A stretch of 37,945 nucleotides of DNA from NCBI GenBank assembly GCA_026552855.1, contig JAPMTX010000153.1, positions 1 to 37,945 on the forward strand, read 5' to 3'. Positions within the stretch are counted from its first letter, which is position 1, and every line of letters starts with the position of its first letter. The position numbers and the translations under genes were made by a program. Below, one piece after another: positions 25,724-34,994 of this stretch. Origin of the DNA: Candidatus Methanoperedens sp. GTDB lineage: Archaea; Halobacteriota; Methanosarcinia; Methanosarcinales; Methanoperedenaceae. Below the pieces are notes generated by a model that was not told the origin of the DNA, searched no databases, and saw only the letters and a list, made by a program, of their open reading frames with translations.

Positions 25724-26044
25724 TTATTCAGTTATCTCCTCTATTGATATTGATAAAAGTATTGAGAATACGAAATACAATATCAGTATTATGGATAGCA
25801 ATGCCTCGAATACCGGCTGGAGACTCTCAAAGATAACAGTCCCTATGGTACCTACAGCCCTTATAACACCCAGCAGGATGAACAGGCTTATCATGCTGAT
25901 GAAGTATTCCCACATCAGGTCCATGGTCTTTAAGCCTTTCAATTCCCTCGATATACCCGCAAGCAGGTTAAAGGACAGGACACTGCAGATTATGACTATG
26001 ATAGAGGCAACGGTATTCAGTATTATAAAGAAAGCATCATTCAT
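25724..26044 (-). CDS. Small membrane protein, middle gene of the unknown operon
   Basis: A 106-residue membrane protein with about three hydrophobic helices (6-30, 47-70 and 77-101) and a charged loop between the first two (SRELKGLKTMDLMW). No family recognised. The start overlaps the end of the upstream gene, with a strong GGAGGA ribosome-binding site, and the next gene starts 1 base after its stop, so three-gene cotranscription is nearly certain. Confidence 0.75.
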   Translation of the reverse strand: MNDAFFIILNTVASIIVIICSVLSFNLLAGISRELKGLKTMDLMWEYFISMISLFILLGVIRAVGTIGTVIFESLQPVFEALLSIILILYFVFSILLSISIEEITE

Positions 26045-26498
26045 CGGGTTCCTCCTTGCTGAACACGGTCCACGGCTCCTCTCGCATTGCTTTTATTATC
26101 TTTCTCAAGCCAAAGAGCAGAATCAGGAAAACAATGACCTCTATTACAGGATCAAGGACATTCAGGATGATGAGCGCATTATCAACAACTTCCTGCGACC
26201 TTATAGTCTTATCAAATCTGAGCATATCCAGCAAAACGCTAAAGGTCATAATGATATTCCAGAATATCATCATTATCATAGAAATAGACAGGTATTTCCA
26301 TGTCTCCGTACCTCTCTCTGATCTCTGCCAGAGGCTGGCTGCCAGGTATGTAGAGCCGCACATACCGAGAAGGAAAGATATCAACCGTACTATGGTACCG
26401 CTCGTATCTAAACCCTCAACCGGGTATGCAGCCCCTGCCGCGGGCAGGATAAGCAGAGAAAGATATAACAATGCTATCAGTTTAATCCTAACGGACAT
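26037..26498 (-). CDS. Membrane protein, first gene of the unknown operon
   Basis: A 153-residue protein with an apparent N-terminal signal or first helix (IKLIALLYLSLLILPAAGAAYPVEG) followed by three more hydrophobic helices and a charged C-terminal tail. The start at 26498 is preferred because GAGGAA lies upstream; an in-frame codon at 26510 lacks this. It resembles the next gene in helix arrangement (a charged loop followed by a hydrophobic pair) but not clearly in sequence. It carries the motility promoter element, linking the operon to archaellum and chemotaxis expression. Function unknown. Confidence 0.75.
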   Translation of the reverse strand: MSVRIKLIALLYLSLLILPAAGAAYPVEGLDTSGTIVRLISFLLGMCGSTYLAASLWQRSERGTETWKYLSISMIMMIFWNIIMTFSVLLDMLRFDKTIRSQEVVDNALIILNVLDPVIEVIVFLILLFGLRKIIKAMREEPWTVFSKEEPDE

Positions 26499-26539
26499 AA
26501 AGTTCCTCAATAATTGAAATAGAACTTGACCTCTAAGAA

Positions 26540-26567
26540 TATAAACAGATTTGTGAAAAACGTGTGA
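26540..26567 (-). promoter_or_regulatory. Motility promoter element upstream of the unknown membrane operon
   Basis: Coding strand: TCACA (26563-26567), N6, TCACA (26552-26556), N6, TTTATA (26540-26545). Leader about 15-20 bases. Confidence 0.85.
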
Positions 26568-26623
26568 TAAAAGGGTAAGGGATTTTATTAGAACAATACT
26601 GATGCAGAGGACTGGTTACGGTT

Positions 26624-26848
26624 CTATACTATTCCTTTTATCTCTTTATACCACTCGCACGTCATGCACGTGCCGCGCTTCTGGGCAAAAGTCCCCTGTA
26701 CCTTGCCTCCGCAGAACGTTCCTGCTACCATCCAGCAGTCCCTGCCGTGGTCCGGATTCGCGGGGCATATGCCCATTTCGCCTACTTTAACTCCGCCCTT
26801 TTCTCTTCCGCATTTTTTAAATTCCCAACAGTTCTTTGGTGCTGCCAT
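26624..26848 (-). CDS. Stand-alone two-CW cysteine protein
   Basis: A 74-residue soluble protein made only of a two-CW domain: C7-W8, C13, C28, C38-W39, C46, C61 and C64. All seven cysteines match those in the C-terminal tail of the receptor encoded next door at 26970, and the two sequences are alike over nearly their full length. Seven closely placed cysteines suggest metal, Fe-S or redox sensing, but this is inference. No transmembrane segment or other domain is present. The start is ATG at 26848; an in-frame TTG at 26854 is less likely. It has its own motility promoter element. Confidence 0.82.
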   Translation of the reverse strand: MAAPKNCWEFKKCGREKGGVKVGEMGICPANPDHGRDCWMVAGTFCGGKVQGTFAQKRGTCMTCEWYKEIKGIV

Positions 26849-26881
26849 AATCAATCATGAACAGGTATAAGTTATCAATTA

Positions 26882-26909
26882 TTTAAATGGGATTGTGAGA
26901 AAGGTGTGA
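26882..26909 (-). promoter_or_regulatory. Motility promoter element upstream of the two-CW gene
   Basis: Coding strand: TCACA (26905-26909), N6, TCACA (26894-26898), N6, TTTAAA (26882-26887). It is the only copy with TTTAAA as the TATA hexamer. The leader is about 8 bases. Confidence 0.78.
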
Positions 26910-26969
26910 ATCTTTCATGATGATACTGCCCCTAGATTGGACTTCACAACTTAAACCCGGCACCACCCG

Positions 26970-29171
26970 CTATTCCCTGATAATCTTGTACCAGTCGCAC
27001 GTCATGCACGTATTTCTCTTCTGGGCTGCTGTTCCCTGTACCTTGCCCCCGCAGAACGTGCCTGCGACCATCCAGCAATCTCTCCCGTGATCCGGGGATG
27101 CAGGACATATATCCAGTTCAGCAGCTTTGCTGCCGCCACTCTCTCTTCCGCATTTCTTAAACTCCCAGCAGCTCTTAAGCGTCGCTTTCTCTCCAGAAGG
27201 CTTTGCTCCTGCCTGTGCTGCCTGGGATTTCTGTGCCGTTTTCTTCGGCGCATTAGGCTCTGCTGAAGGTCCCTCTTCGGTACCCGATGATCGTTTTACA
27301 TCTGCAGTAGATGTTGATTTTCCGAGATTCAGCTTCATAACCTCAGACCGCAGGTCATCAGACAGTACAGCCAGATCCTGTGCCGCCTTTACGAGATTCT
27401 CCATTGACGACGCCTGTTCCTCTGCCGCCGCTGAGGTCTGCTGGGTAGCTGAGGCTGATTCTTCACTTATGGCAGATACGTCCTCTATAGAAGATGTAAT
27501 CTCTTCAATGGATACTGATTGCTCCTCAGCCGCTGCTGCGATCTCCTGCACCATTGTAGCAACATCTCCCGTGGCTTTGACGATGCGATTGATCGCCGAG
27601 ACCGTACCTTCGATAGTTCCTGCACCCTCGCTCACCGTTTTTGTACCCGTGTTCATGCTCTCGACAGCCTGTTTTGTCCCCTGCTGGATTTCCTTAATAA
27701 GCTGGGTAATCGTACCTGCTGCATTTCTTGATTCCTCGGCAAGTTTTCGGACTTCATCAGCAACAACTGCGAATCCTCTCCCATGTTCCCCTGCTCGGGC
27801 GGCTTCGATGGCTGCGTTGAGCGCAAGGAGGTTTGTCTGGTCAGCGATGGTGGTAATTACACCGATGATCTCACCGATCTTCTGGGATTTGCCGTCAAGG
27901 TCTCTTATTACGACCGCTGAGTTATCCACTGTTTTCTTGATCTCGGTCATCTTGTTCAGCACGTCACTGGACATACCGCCCACTTCCTGGGCTGTTTTAT
28001 CAGCATCATTTGCACCGTCAGAAGCTTTCTGGGCATTGCCAGCCACCTGCTGAACGCTCTCAGACATCTCTTTCATGGCGCGGCTTATCTCCACCAGTTT
28101 TGAAGCCTGCTGGGTTACCCCTTCGGAAATACTCTGAGTACTGGTGGATATCTGATCAGTTGAAGCTCTTATCTCATCGCTTGATTCGGCAAGCTCCTTT
28201 GCCACCTTGGTGGCTTTCTGGGAGGCGGAGAACATACTGTTCATGGGTCTGGTTATGGACCTGGAACTATAGAGACCTATAAAAATACCTGTTACAATTG
28301 CCGCAAATGATAGTATAATAACCGTAGCTTTTATATTCGATCTCATACCATCCAGTGAAGACATTTTTGCAGCCTCATCCCCGGCTACATCCTCAAGGAA
28401 TTCATCCAGAACCGGCTCCATCTGGTACACCGTATTCCTGATCTCAGCATCTTTATCCTTTATCCTGGAGTTTATATCTACGACTTTATCAAAAGCTGAG
28501 GTATATGTAGAGAGCCTGGCGTTAATATCGTCCCTGGCGCTCTGGGGTAACTTACTCGCTGCAAGGTCGCTCTTCAGTTTCTTTTCAGTTTCATGCAGTG
28601 TTTTCTGGTACTCTAAACTGCCGCGCAGGAGATAGTCTTTTTCGTTCCGCCTCAACTGCAGCATATCCGCAAGGAGCAGATTATCGCCATACCTGTTGAT
28701 CTCGTTTTCGATATCATGGACAGCAGTCCGCAGTTCTCCCTGAAGACCTGAGTTTTCGTCCAGACCTTTTGTCTTATAAAACTGCACCTTCTCCAGGAAC
28801 TTTTTTTCGTAATCGTCAGTCAACAGGATGATTTTATCAGCCATGTCCTTTCTTTCCTGGGGTACGTCCAGTCTCTTAATCTCCTCTGCTTTTTTCTTTA
28901 TCTCGGATGTTGCAGCTGTTATTTTATCGACGTTTGTCAGATTGTTTTGCAGGGAAAAGTCATTTTCATATCTCCTTGCCTCAAGCATTTGCGTACGGAT
29001 CTCAAAGGATTTTTCTTTGAGTTTCATCTCGCTTCCAAGCAAAGATTTTATCGAATTATCAAAAGAATCCATGGAGATAATACTTACAGCGCCTACCAAC
29101 ACTAATAATATGCTCATCAACCCAAATCCAGCCAGTAGTTTCCTGCCCAGGGACATATTTACGCGTACCAT
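26970..29171 (-). CDS. Methyl-accepting chemotaxis protein, HBM sensor and two-CW tail
   Basis: A 733-residue chemoreceptor. Layout: TM1 (about 10-32), a long helical extracellular region with the two repeated ARRYENDF and [12 protein letters not shown] segments typical of the helical bimodular (HBM) sensor, TM2 (about 278-300), a long signalling coiled coil with the hairpin tip [22 protein letters not shown], a low-complexity linker, then a two-CW tail (seven Cys) in the last 70 residues. The start at 29171 was chosen for its GGAGGAG ribosome-binding site. The ligand is unknown. Its tail nearly duplicates the separate protein just downstream. Confidence 0.93.
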   Translation of the reverse strand: MVRVNMSLGRKLLAGFGLMSILLVLVGAVSIISMDSFDNSIKSLLGSEMKLKEKSFEIRTQMLEARRYENDFSLQNNLTNVDKITAATSEIKKKAEEIKRLDVPQERKDMADKIILLTDDYEKKFLEKVQFYKTKGLDENSGLQGELRTAVHDIENEINRYGDNLLLADMLQLRRNEKDYLLRGSLEYQKTLHETEKKLKSDLAASKLPQSARDDINARLSTYTSAFDKVVDINSRIKDKDAEIRNTVYQMEPVLDEFLEDVAGDEAAKMSSLDGMRSNIKATVIILSFAAIVTGIFIGLYSSRSITRPMNSMFSASQKATKVAKELAESSDEIRASTDQISTSTQSISEGVTQQASKLVEISRAMKEMSESVQQVAGNAQKASDGANDADKTAQEVGGMSSDVLNKMTEIKKTVDNSAVVIRDLDGKSQKIGEIIGVITTIADQTNLLALNAAIEAARAGEHGRGFAVVADEVRKLAEESRNAAGTITQLIKEIQQGTKQAVESMNTGTKTVSEGAGTIEGTVSAINRIVKATGDVATMVQEIAAAAEEQSVSIEEITSSIEDVSAISEESASATQQTSAAAEEQASSMENLVKAAQDLAVLSDDLRSEVMKLNLGKSTSTADVKRSSGTEEGPSAEPNAPKKTAQKSQAAQAGAKPSGEKATLKSCWEFKKCGRESGGSKAAELDICPASPDHGRDCWMVAGTFCGGKVQGTAAQKRNTCMTCDWYKIIRE

Positions 29172-29239
29172 GAACTCCTCCAAATTTTGATTATATGTGT
29201 TTCAGTACAATATATCAGTTTAAAATAAATTCACGCGTT

Positions 29240-29267
29240 TATATATGGATTTGTGAAAAAAGTGTGA
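29240..29267 (-). promoter_or_regulatory. Motility promoter element upstream of the HBM/two-CW receptor
   Basis: Coding strand: TCACA (29263-29267), N6, TCACA (29252-29256), N6, TATATA (29240-29245). It shares about 30 bases of near-identical context with the copy at 37503. Confidence 0.88.
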
Positions 29268-29288
29268 AAAATAGGAGCAATCAAGAGT

Positions 29289-29438
29289 TTACATCCCCGG
29301 CAGCCTGCTGTCAAGCTTTCCTACACCCAGTACGTACCGTGCCCATCTTACTGGCGATTACAGCAGGTGCTGCCTCAACGTTCTTCTCAGGAAGGCGGAT
29401 GATCTCCTGGACTTTCATTATCTCAACGATCCCAACCC
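29289..29438 (-). pseudogene. cheW remnant, frameshifted
   Basis: Translation of this stretch gives a CheW C-terminal half: VQEIIRLPEKNVEAAPAV, then IASKMGT, closely matching the CheW at the right edge (VIRLPEKSVEPAPAVIADKIGT). After that the frame shifts by one and continues as YVLGVGKLDSRL before a stop, matching YVMGVGKLDNRL of the intact protein. The N-terminal half and the last 20 residues are missing. It directly follows the receptor gene at 29439 and lies just before the next motility element, so it looks like the leftover of a duplicated cheW-promoter-receptor unit. Confidence 0.8.
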
Positions 29439-31448
29439 CTATTTTTGCTTGATATCGTCAAACATGGATGCGACCGGTTTCTCTATTTCTTCTCCCGATT
29501 CGCTTTTGCCGGCGGTCCCTTTTTCATCCATGTTATGCCTGACTGCTGGTTTCTGTTCGTTCTGTTTTGATGCCTCATTCTCATCATTACCGCCTGAATC
29601 TGTTTTTCCAATATTCAGCCTTGCAACCTCGGACTGCAATTCTTCTGCTAATTTTGCCAGTTCCTGGGATGCTACTACAAGCTGTTCCATTGATGCAGCC
29701 TGTTCCTCAGCCGCGGCTGAGGCTTCCTGGGTTCCTGCGGCTGATTCCTGACTGATGGCAGATACATCCTCTATCGAAGCTGTGATCTCCTCGACAGATA
29801 CGGATTGTTCTTCCGCCGCTGTTGCTATCTCCTGTACCATGGTAGCAACATCGCCTGCGGATTTAACTATGAGATTTATAGCGGTAGCGGCGTTCTCGAT
29901 AGTCTCTGCCCCCTCACTTACTATCTTTGTACCCTGGTTCATGCTCTCAACAGCATGCTTTGTCCCCTGCTGGATCTGTTTTATCAGTTCGGTGATCTGG
30001 CTGGCTGCAGTCCTTGATTCCTCAGCAAGTTTTCGGACCTCGTCAGCAACGACTGCAAAGCCTCTTCCGTGCTCTCCCGCACGCGCCGCTTCGATGGCAG
30101 CATTAAGCGCAAGGAGGTTTGTCTGGTCAGCGATGTTGGTTATTACGTTTATTATATCGCCTATCTCCTGAGATTTACTATCAAGCTCCTTTATAACGCG
30201 GGCTGAACCGTCAACGGTTTTTTTGATCTCAGCCATCTTGTTCAGCACGTCTTTTGACATCGTTCCTGCCTGCTGCGCGGTCTTATCAGCATCTTCAGCG
30301 CCTTCAGCCGCTTTCTGGGAATTGGATGCGACCTGCTGCACGCTCTCAGCCATCTCTTTCATAGACCGGCTGATTTCGGTCATCTTGGATGCCTGGAGGC
30401 TTACGCCCTGCGCGATATCCTGAGCTGTTGTGGAGACCTGCTCTGTGGCGTTCCCCATCTCCATGCTCGATGCTGAAAGCCTCTGTGCTACTCCTGCGAT
30501 CTTATTGGATGCATAAAACATAGTACCCACTGATCTGGTGACGGAGCGGGAGGCATATATCCCAATGGTAAGACCTGTTATAATTGCGAAAATGGAAAGT
30601 ATTATAACCACTGCCTTCGAGGTGCCGTTGGATACAGCCATAGCCTCCGTATTGTTAGCCCGGTGGTGCTCTGATTCTTTTACTATACCTGCAACAAGGG
30701 TATCTATCTGGCGTGCTTTATTCACAAGGTCATCTTCTTTGCTATCCCTTGAGATAGATACGCTGACAAACCTGTCAAAGGTGACCAGGTATGTATCAAG
30801 CTTTGAGTTGACTTGCTTTTTCTCACCAGCCGACGCCCCGGACGCTGAAACGCTCTTCTTTGCATTGTCGATTGCATCGTGTACTTTATTCTGATAGGTA
30901 ACGTCTTTGCGTATCACATAGTTCTTCTCATGGCGCCTGGCTTCAAGCAGATATGCCAGAGCATCAGTGTTATCTATATTCTTTATATCCGCCTCCGCAT
31001 CGCGCGCCTGGTTTATCAGATCCCCGTTTAACCCTTCCATCTCTGCCATGCCGATCTGTTTTTGAAGTGAGACCACATCAAAGAAGGTAGCCTCGTAACC
31101 AACGACCAGGGTTAAAATATTATTTGCATCATCCTTGATATTCTGACTTACATCCAGTTTCTGTATCTCCGCAACGTCATCCCTGATACCGTTAACCGAG
31201 GATTTTACCTTATCCGCATACTGAAGGTCGCTGCGCATAAGGAAATTTTTCTCATCGCGCCTTGCCTGGAGAAGACTATTGCTTATATTATCAGCTTTTT
31301 TCTCAAGCGTTACCTCGTTATCAAATAAGTCTTTTGTTTCCTTTTCCACTGAGCTTAATTTTGTCACGCTTATCAGGCTTACTATCACCAGCAAGATAAT
31401 GACCAGCCCGAACATACCCATCAGCTTTTTATTCAGAGAAATGTTCAT
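29439..31448 (-). CDS. Methyl-accepting chemotaxis protein, HBM sensor
   Basis: A 669-residue chemoreceptor with TM1 (about 9-31), an HBM-type helical sensor marked by [12 protein letters not shown] and [15 protein letters not shown]2 (about 280-302), and the signalling coiled coil with the same [22 protein letters not shown] tip. The tail is short, charged and lacks the two-CW domain. The start at 31448 (MNISLNKKL) was chosen: the upstream in-frame stretch to 31550 reads as leader and GGAG lies 10 bases before this ATG. Unlike its neighbours it lacks the motility element, so it may be regulated separately. Confidence 0.92.
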   Translation of the reverse strand: MNISLNKKLMGMFGLVIILLVIVSLISVTKLSSVEKETKDLFDNEVTLEKKADNISNSLLQARRDEKNFLMRSDLQYADKVKSSVNGIRDDVAEIQKLDVSQNIKDDANNILTLVVGYEATFFDVVSLQKQIGMAEMEGLNGDLINQARDAEADIKNIDNTDALAYLLEARRHEKNYVIRKDVTYQNKVHDAIDNAKKSVSASGASAGEKKQVNSKLDTYLVTFDRFVSVSISRDSKEDDLVNKARQIDTLVAGIVKESEHHRANNTEAMAVSNGTSKAVVIILSIFAIITGLTIGIYASRSVTRSVGTMFYASNKIAGVAQRLSASSMEMGNATEQVSTTAQDIAQGVSLQASKMTEISRSMKEMAESVQQVASNSQKAAEGAEDADKTAQQAGTMSKDVLNKMAEIKKTVDGSARVIKELDSKSQEIGDIINVITNIADQTNLLALNAAIEAARAGEHGRGFAVVADEVRKLAEESRTAASQITELIKQIQQGTKHAVESMNQGTKIVSEGAETIENAATAINLIVKSAGDVATMVQEIATAAEEQSVSVEEITASIEDVSAISQESAAGTQEASAAAEEQAASMEQLVVASQELAKLAEELQSEVARLNIGKTDSGGNDENEASKQNEQKPAVRHNMDEKGTAGKSESGEEIEKPVASMFDDIKQK

Positions 31449-31591
31449 TGTACCCGCTCTCCATTCCCTCTTTGTTAATATTCTTATTAGCCTGAAGGTA
31501 TACTGGTGGTTTTCCTGTCCCTGCAGGCGAGAGAAGTCCCTTCTGTACATGATATTGCAGATTCAATCGAAAAGCTGGACTGATACGTGAA

Positions 31592-31607
31592 CATAATAAT
31601 CATTATG
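31592..31607. promoter_or_regulatory. Palindrome in the leader region of the HBM receptor, possible operator
   Basis: CATAAT and ATTATG arms around a 4-base spacer, between a TATA-like run on the minus strand (about 31618-31635) and the receptor start codon. The 279-base gap between the receptor and the divergent prenyltransferase gene contains nothing else that I can support. Confidence 0.35.
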
Positions 31608-31692
31608 ATGATGAGGTAGTATATATTTTAAACGGTTTTGAAGATTTCGATCCCTTTAAAAGATTATAACGCCGTTGCAATTTTTCAAAGCG

Positions 31693-31707
31693 TTTAAAAT
31701 ATTTATT
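31693..31707 (+). promoter_or_regulatory. TATA region of the prenyltransferase gene
   Basis: The AT-rich stretch TTTAAAATATTTATT is centred about 27 bases before the ATG at 31728. No ribosome-binding site is present, so this fits a leaderless transcript. Confidence 0.45.
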
Positions 31708-31727
31708 CGGCGTTTTTTATTCTATGT

Positions 31728-32576
31728 ATGGCTCTACATACACCTACCGTACAGCTTTTGAGCTCGTCTATTCTTATAGCTCTATCTGGTATCTTCAGAA
31801 TACATATAGCTTCCCTTTTCCTGGGAGTATCGCCCGGCATATTGATCTATTTTGCCGGTTTCCTGGTGATATATGCGACGTACACATTTGACCGGGCTCT
31901 GGGAAGCGAAGAGGATAAGATTAATAGAAAGGAGCTTGTATCGTCAAGAAAAGATATCGCCATCATTGTATGCTTAATTTCCCTGGCAGCCGGTGCCTTC
32001 TTCCTCTCTCAGGAAGGTCTGCTTCCGTTTGCTCTTCTGCCAATTGCCATAGGGTATATTTACAGCAAGGGTTTACGCATAGGATGCCATACTATAAAAC
32101 TCAAAGGGAACTTCGGCATGAAAAACCTGACTGTCTCGCTTACATGGGGTATGTTTATCGCAGGTATAATCCAGCGGTGGGCTGATATCTATATTGTGCT
32201 GTTATTTATCTTTCCCTTCATTACAATAAAAAGTTTTATCAACACGGTAATCTGGGATTTCAGGGATGTCAAAGGGGATTTTATTGCAGGGATAAAAACC
32301 CTCCCTATCTACCTTGGGGAAAAAAAGACGAGAAGATTGCTACAGGTCATGCATATCATGCTGCACCTGTGGGTGGCGCTTGCCATGCTCATGAACCTGA
32401 TAAATGTTGAGAGAACAGTGATTTTTACAGCAGTGGTCATAGGCATGATTAATACCAGTCTTTATACAAAACCATCAACTGGAAATGAACCCAGGAGCTG
32501 GAAAATAGCGCGCAATCTCCTGGTTAACGGCGAATTTGCACTTGCACTGTTGTTCAGAGGAGTTATAGGCTTTTAA
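31728..32576 (+). CDS. UbiA-family prenyltransferase
   Basis: A 282-residue polytopic membrane protein of the UbiA superfamily, which moves prenyl chains onto aromatic or lipid acceptors. The two metal/diphosphate-binding Asp motifs are present: YTFDRALGSEED (52-63, a variant of NDxxDxxxD) and DFRDVKGDFIAGIKTLP (177-193, matching DxxDxxxD). About seven to eight hydrophobic helices surround them. The acceptor (quinone, archaeol precursor or other) cannot be told. It appears to be leaderless and is divergent from the receptor gene. Confidence 0.82.
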   Translation: MALHTPTVQLLSSSILIALSGIFRIHIASLFLGVSPGILIYFAGFLVIYATYTFDRALGSEEDKINRKELVSSRKDIAIIVCLISLAAGAFFLSQEGLLPFALLPIAIGYIYSKGLRIGCHTIKLKGNFGMKNLTVSLTWGMFIAGIIQRWADIYIVLLFIFPFITIKSFINTVIWDFRDVKGDFIAGIKTLPIYLGEKKTRRLLQVMHIMLHLWVALAMLMNLINVERTVIFTAVVIGMINTSLYTKPSTGNEPRSWKIARNLLVNGEFALALLFRGVIGF

Positions 32577-33348
32577 TCCTGCTCGATTTTTCCACGAAAT
32601 AATCGAACAACTCTTCCCCCCACCTTATTGCAGTATTATTCGAGCTTACAAGCTCATTCATGGAATCGTAACCATTGTTCTTGAAGAAAAAAGACATGGA
32701 AAAGAAATTATCCATTACCGCGCTTGCCAGTCTGATATCGTCGTTGGACTTGAACAATTGCGCATTCTCCAGACGGATGAATTTTTTAATCACGTCTGCA
32801 TGCTCTTTTTGTGTCTTATCATAAACGTTCCTTGTCAGGATTATCGAGACATCTGTCCCGTTCTCTGCCAGCCGTAAGAACAGAGCAGGATATGTCTGAT
32901 GGAATACCGGCGCGATTCCTATAAATTGTTTAGTGTTCATGATATATTTCATAAATTCCTTATGTGGTTCGTATATATCGCTTATTTTGCTTTCTATTAA
33001 CCGGCAATCACCCAATTCATAGATTCTCTTTAGCAGGTGCTGTGGAACCGCTCTCATCTCATGCAATTCCCAGAAATCCGGGTAACTCTCAATGATTTCT
33101 GCGGTTTTAATAAACGAACTGAAGACCTCGGCTATTACTGTTCCTGTATCGGTGAGCATGTACATTTTACCCTCCTGTCTCACCAGCTTCTGTTCCTCAA
33201 GCTTCCTTATCTGGGGAATCATCCCTGAAGAGGTCACATTAAGAGAGTTCCTGATCTCTTCCAGTGTTCTTGGGCCGTCCTTCAGTAATAATAGAAGGTT
33301 CTCCCTCTTTTTGGAGAACGTAATGGTATTCACCAGTTTGCTTACCAT
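32563..33348 (-). CDS. Winged-helix regulator of the FilR1/DUF1724 type
   Basis: A 261-residue transcription regulator. An N-terminal winged helix (about 12-80: KDGPRTLEEIRNSLNVTSSGMIPQIRKLEEQKLVRQEG) is followed by the C-terminal FilR1/DUF1724-type domain found mostly in methanogens and relatives, with HEFMKYI-like and 'GIAPVFHQTYPALFLRLAENGTDVSIILT' segments. Start: ATG at 33348 with GGT upstream; an in-frame TTG two codons earlier is unlikely. It is convergent with the UbiA gene, overlapping it by 14 bases at the 3' ends. Targets unknown. Confidence 0.82.
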   Translation of the reverse strand: MVSKLVNTITFSKKRENLLLLLKDGPRTLEEIRNSLNVTSSGMIPQIRKLEEQKLVRQEGKMYMLTDTGTVIAEVFSSFIKTAEIIESYPDFWELHEMRAVPQHLLKRIYELGDCRLIESKISDIYEPHKEFMKYIMNTKQFIGIAPVFHQTYPALFLRLAENGTDVSIILTRNVYDKTQKEHADVIKKFIRLENAQLFKSNDDIRLASAVMDNFFSMSFFFKNNGYDSMNELVSSNNTAIRWGEELFDYFVEKSSRIKSL

Positions 33349-33495
33349 TTTCAATACCTTCCTGAATATAGCGTTATCCTATCCTCAACTGAACTTATTA
33401 AAGATTATTTCGTTTATCAAATATAAACTTAAGTGTAGACATGCTCATCTACATGGCTTGCTGTTCCATATAATAATGTGTATATACAGCCCATA

Positions 33496-33625
33496 TTATG
33501 TATAGGTATATATATTCTTCTTGAATGCCCTGCAGTCCATGCAGTTATGCATCTTCTCCTTTGCATCACCCTGTTTGATACCTGCACACCAGGTTCCTTC
33601 GATCAGCCAGCAGCGTATAAAATCC
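33496..33625 (-). pseudogene. Cut-off two-CW tail of the adjacent receptor
   Basis: Directly after the stop of the receptor at 33626, a different frame reads [19 protein letters not shown], then GDAKEKMHNCMDCRAFKKN, before a stop at 33496. This closely matches the C-terminal two-CW tail of the receptor at 34995 ([19 protein letters not shown]...[11 protein letters not shown]). The first CW block is missing. The repeated RCW sequence at both CW sites suggests a deletion between them, plus a frameshift that left the tail untranslated. Confidence 0.8.
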
Positions 33626-34939
33626 TCATTTCAGCACGAAACGGGATGTTGCCTTCTGCAAATCTTCAGATAGCATTGCCAGGTTCTGGGCAGCCCTGAC
33701 AAGCTGCTCCATTGAAGCTGTTTGTTCCTCAGCCGCTGCTGAGGCTTCCTGGGTTCCTGCTGCTGATTCCTCGCTAATGGCAGATATGTCCTCAACAGAG
33801 GCGGTTACCTCCTGGACCGAAGCTGATTGTTCCTCAGCCGCTGCTGCAATTTCCTGAATCATCGTCGCCACGTTTGCTGCGGACTGAACGATATGGTTGA
33901 TAGATGATACCGTTTCATCTATTGTTCTGGTTCCCTCATTGACCGTTTTAGTTCCCCTGTCCATGCTTTCAACGGCTCTCTTTGTCCTCTGCTGTACCTC
34001 TTTTATGAGTTCGGTGATCTGGTTCGCTGCTGTCCTTGATTCTTCAGCAAGCTTGCGGACCTCGTCAGCAACAACTGCAAAGCCCCTGCCGTGCTCTCCC
34101 GCACGCGCCGCTTCGATGGCTGCGTTGAGCGCAAGGAGGTTTGTCTGGTCAGCGATGTTGGTTATCACGCCTATTATCTCACCTATCTTCTGGGATTTGC
34201 TATCAAGCTCCCTTATCACGACCGCAGAGCCCTCCACGGTCGTCTGTATCTCTGTAATCCTCTGTGCGATCTCACTGGATTTCTTCCCGACATCCTGGGC
34301 GGTTTTATTTGCTTCATTGGCACCCTCAGCCGCTTTCTGGGAATTGGCTGCGACCTGCTGGACGCTCGCAGCCATCTCTTTCATGGCGCGGCTTATCTCA
34401 GTAATCTTCGTAGCCTGCTGGCTAACTCCTTTGGCGATATCCTGTGAAGTACTGGAGACCTGCTCAGCAGCGGCTTTCATCTCCTCGCTTGATGCCGAGA
34501 GTTTCCTTGAAGATTCAGCAGCTCTTAGAGCGGACTGCTGTGTATATCCGAGGATATTTTTCAGGTTCGCTGTCATTTTTCTGAAATGTTCTGCAAGCTG
34601 ACCGAGCTCATCCCTGGATGTAACTGTCACATCCACAGTTAGATCCTTTTGAGATATCCGGTTCGCTGCAGCCTCGAACTCGTTGAGAGGCTTTAAAATG
34701 GAGCGCGTCAGACCCATGCACATCAGAATAGAAGAAACTATAGCAAAAAACATGAAGAGAATAAGCATCTGTTTTGGGCTTATCATCGTACTGATACTGT
34801 CACCATAAAGCCCCAGGTAACCGACTATTAACATCAACGTATCAACAACAATAAAGCTGTATGCTATCTTCATCCCGATTTTAAACTTATTAATGGTCAG
34901 CTCATTCGCTCTGTCTACAATGTTGCCAATAAGATCCAT
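33626..34939 (-). CDS. Methyl-accepting chemotaxis protein without an extracellular sensor
   Basis: A 437-residue receptor with two TM segments (about 24-44 and 57-78) joined by only about a dozen residues, so it has no extracellular ligand domain. A HAMP domain (about 80-130, with [18 protein letters not shown]) and the full signalling coiled coil with the conserved [15 protein letters not shown] tip follow. It could sense through the membrane, internal state, or partner receptors. A GAGGAT ribosome-binding site precedes the ATG. It lies 55 bases after the Cache receptor with no promoter between, so the two are cotranscribed. Its two-CW tail was lost by frameshift. Confidence 0.9.
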   Translation of the reverse strand: MDLIGNIVDRANELTINKFKIGMKIAYSFIVVDTLMLIVGYLGLYGDSISTMISPKQMLILFMFFAIVSSILMCMGLTRSILKPLNEFEAAANRISQKDLTVDVTVTSRDELGQLAEHFRKMTANLKNILGYTQQSALRAAESSRKLSASSEEMKAAAEQVSSTSQDIAKGVSQQATKITEISRAMKEMAASVQQVAANSQKAAEGANEANKTAQDVGKKSSEIAQRITEIQTTVEGSAVVIRELDSKSQKIGEIIGVITNIADQTNLLALNAAIEAARAGEHGRGFAVVADEVRKLAEESRTAANQITELIKEVQQRTKRAVESMDRGTKTVNEGTRTIDETVSSINHIVQSAANVATMIQEIAAAAEEQSASVQEVTASVEDISAISEESAAGTQEASAAAEEQTASMEQLVRAAQNLAMLSEDLQKATSRFVLK

Positions 34940-34994
34940 ATCAATCCTCTAATATTTCCTTGAAATACAATTGATTAAAACAGGAATCCTGCCT

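Noticed and set aside
31449-31550. 34-residue N-terminal extension of the HBM receptor
   Set aside because: The residues before MNISLNKKL are polar and unlike any receptor start; the ATG at 31448 has a ribosome-binding site and directly precedes TM1.
33897-34601. Long plus-strand open frame opposite the receptor gene
   Set aside because: It is the antisense of a low-stop, Ala/Ser-rich signalling domain; the same pattern appears opposite all four receptors and opposite cheA and cheB. No ribosome-binding site or protein motif.
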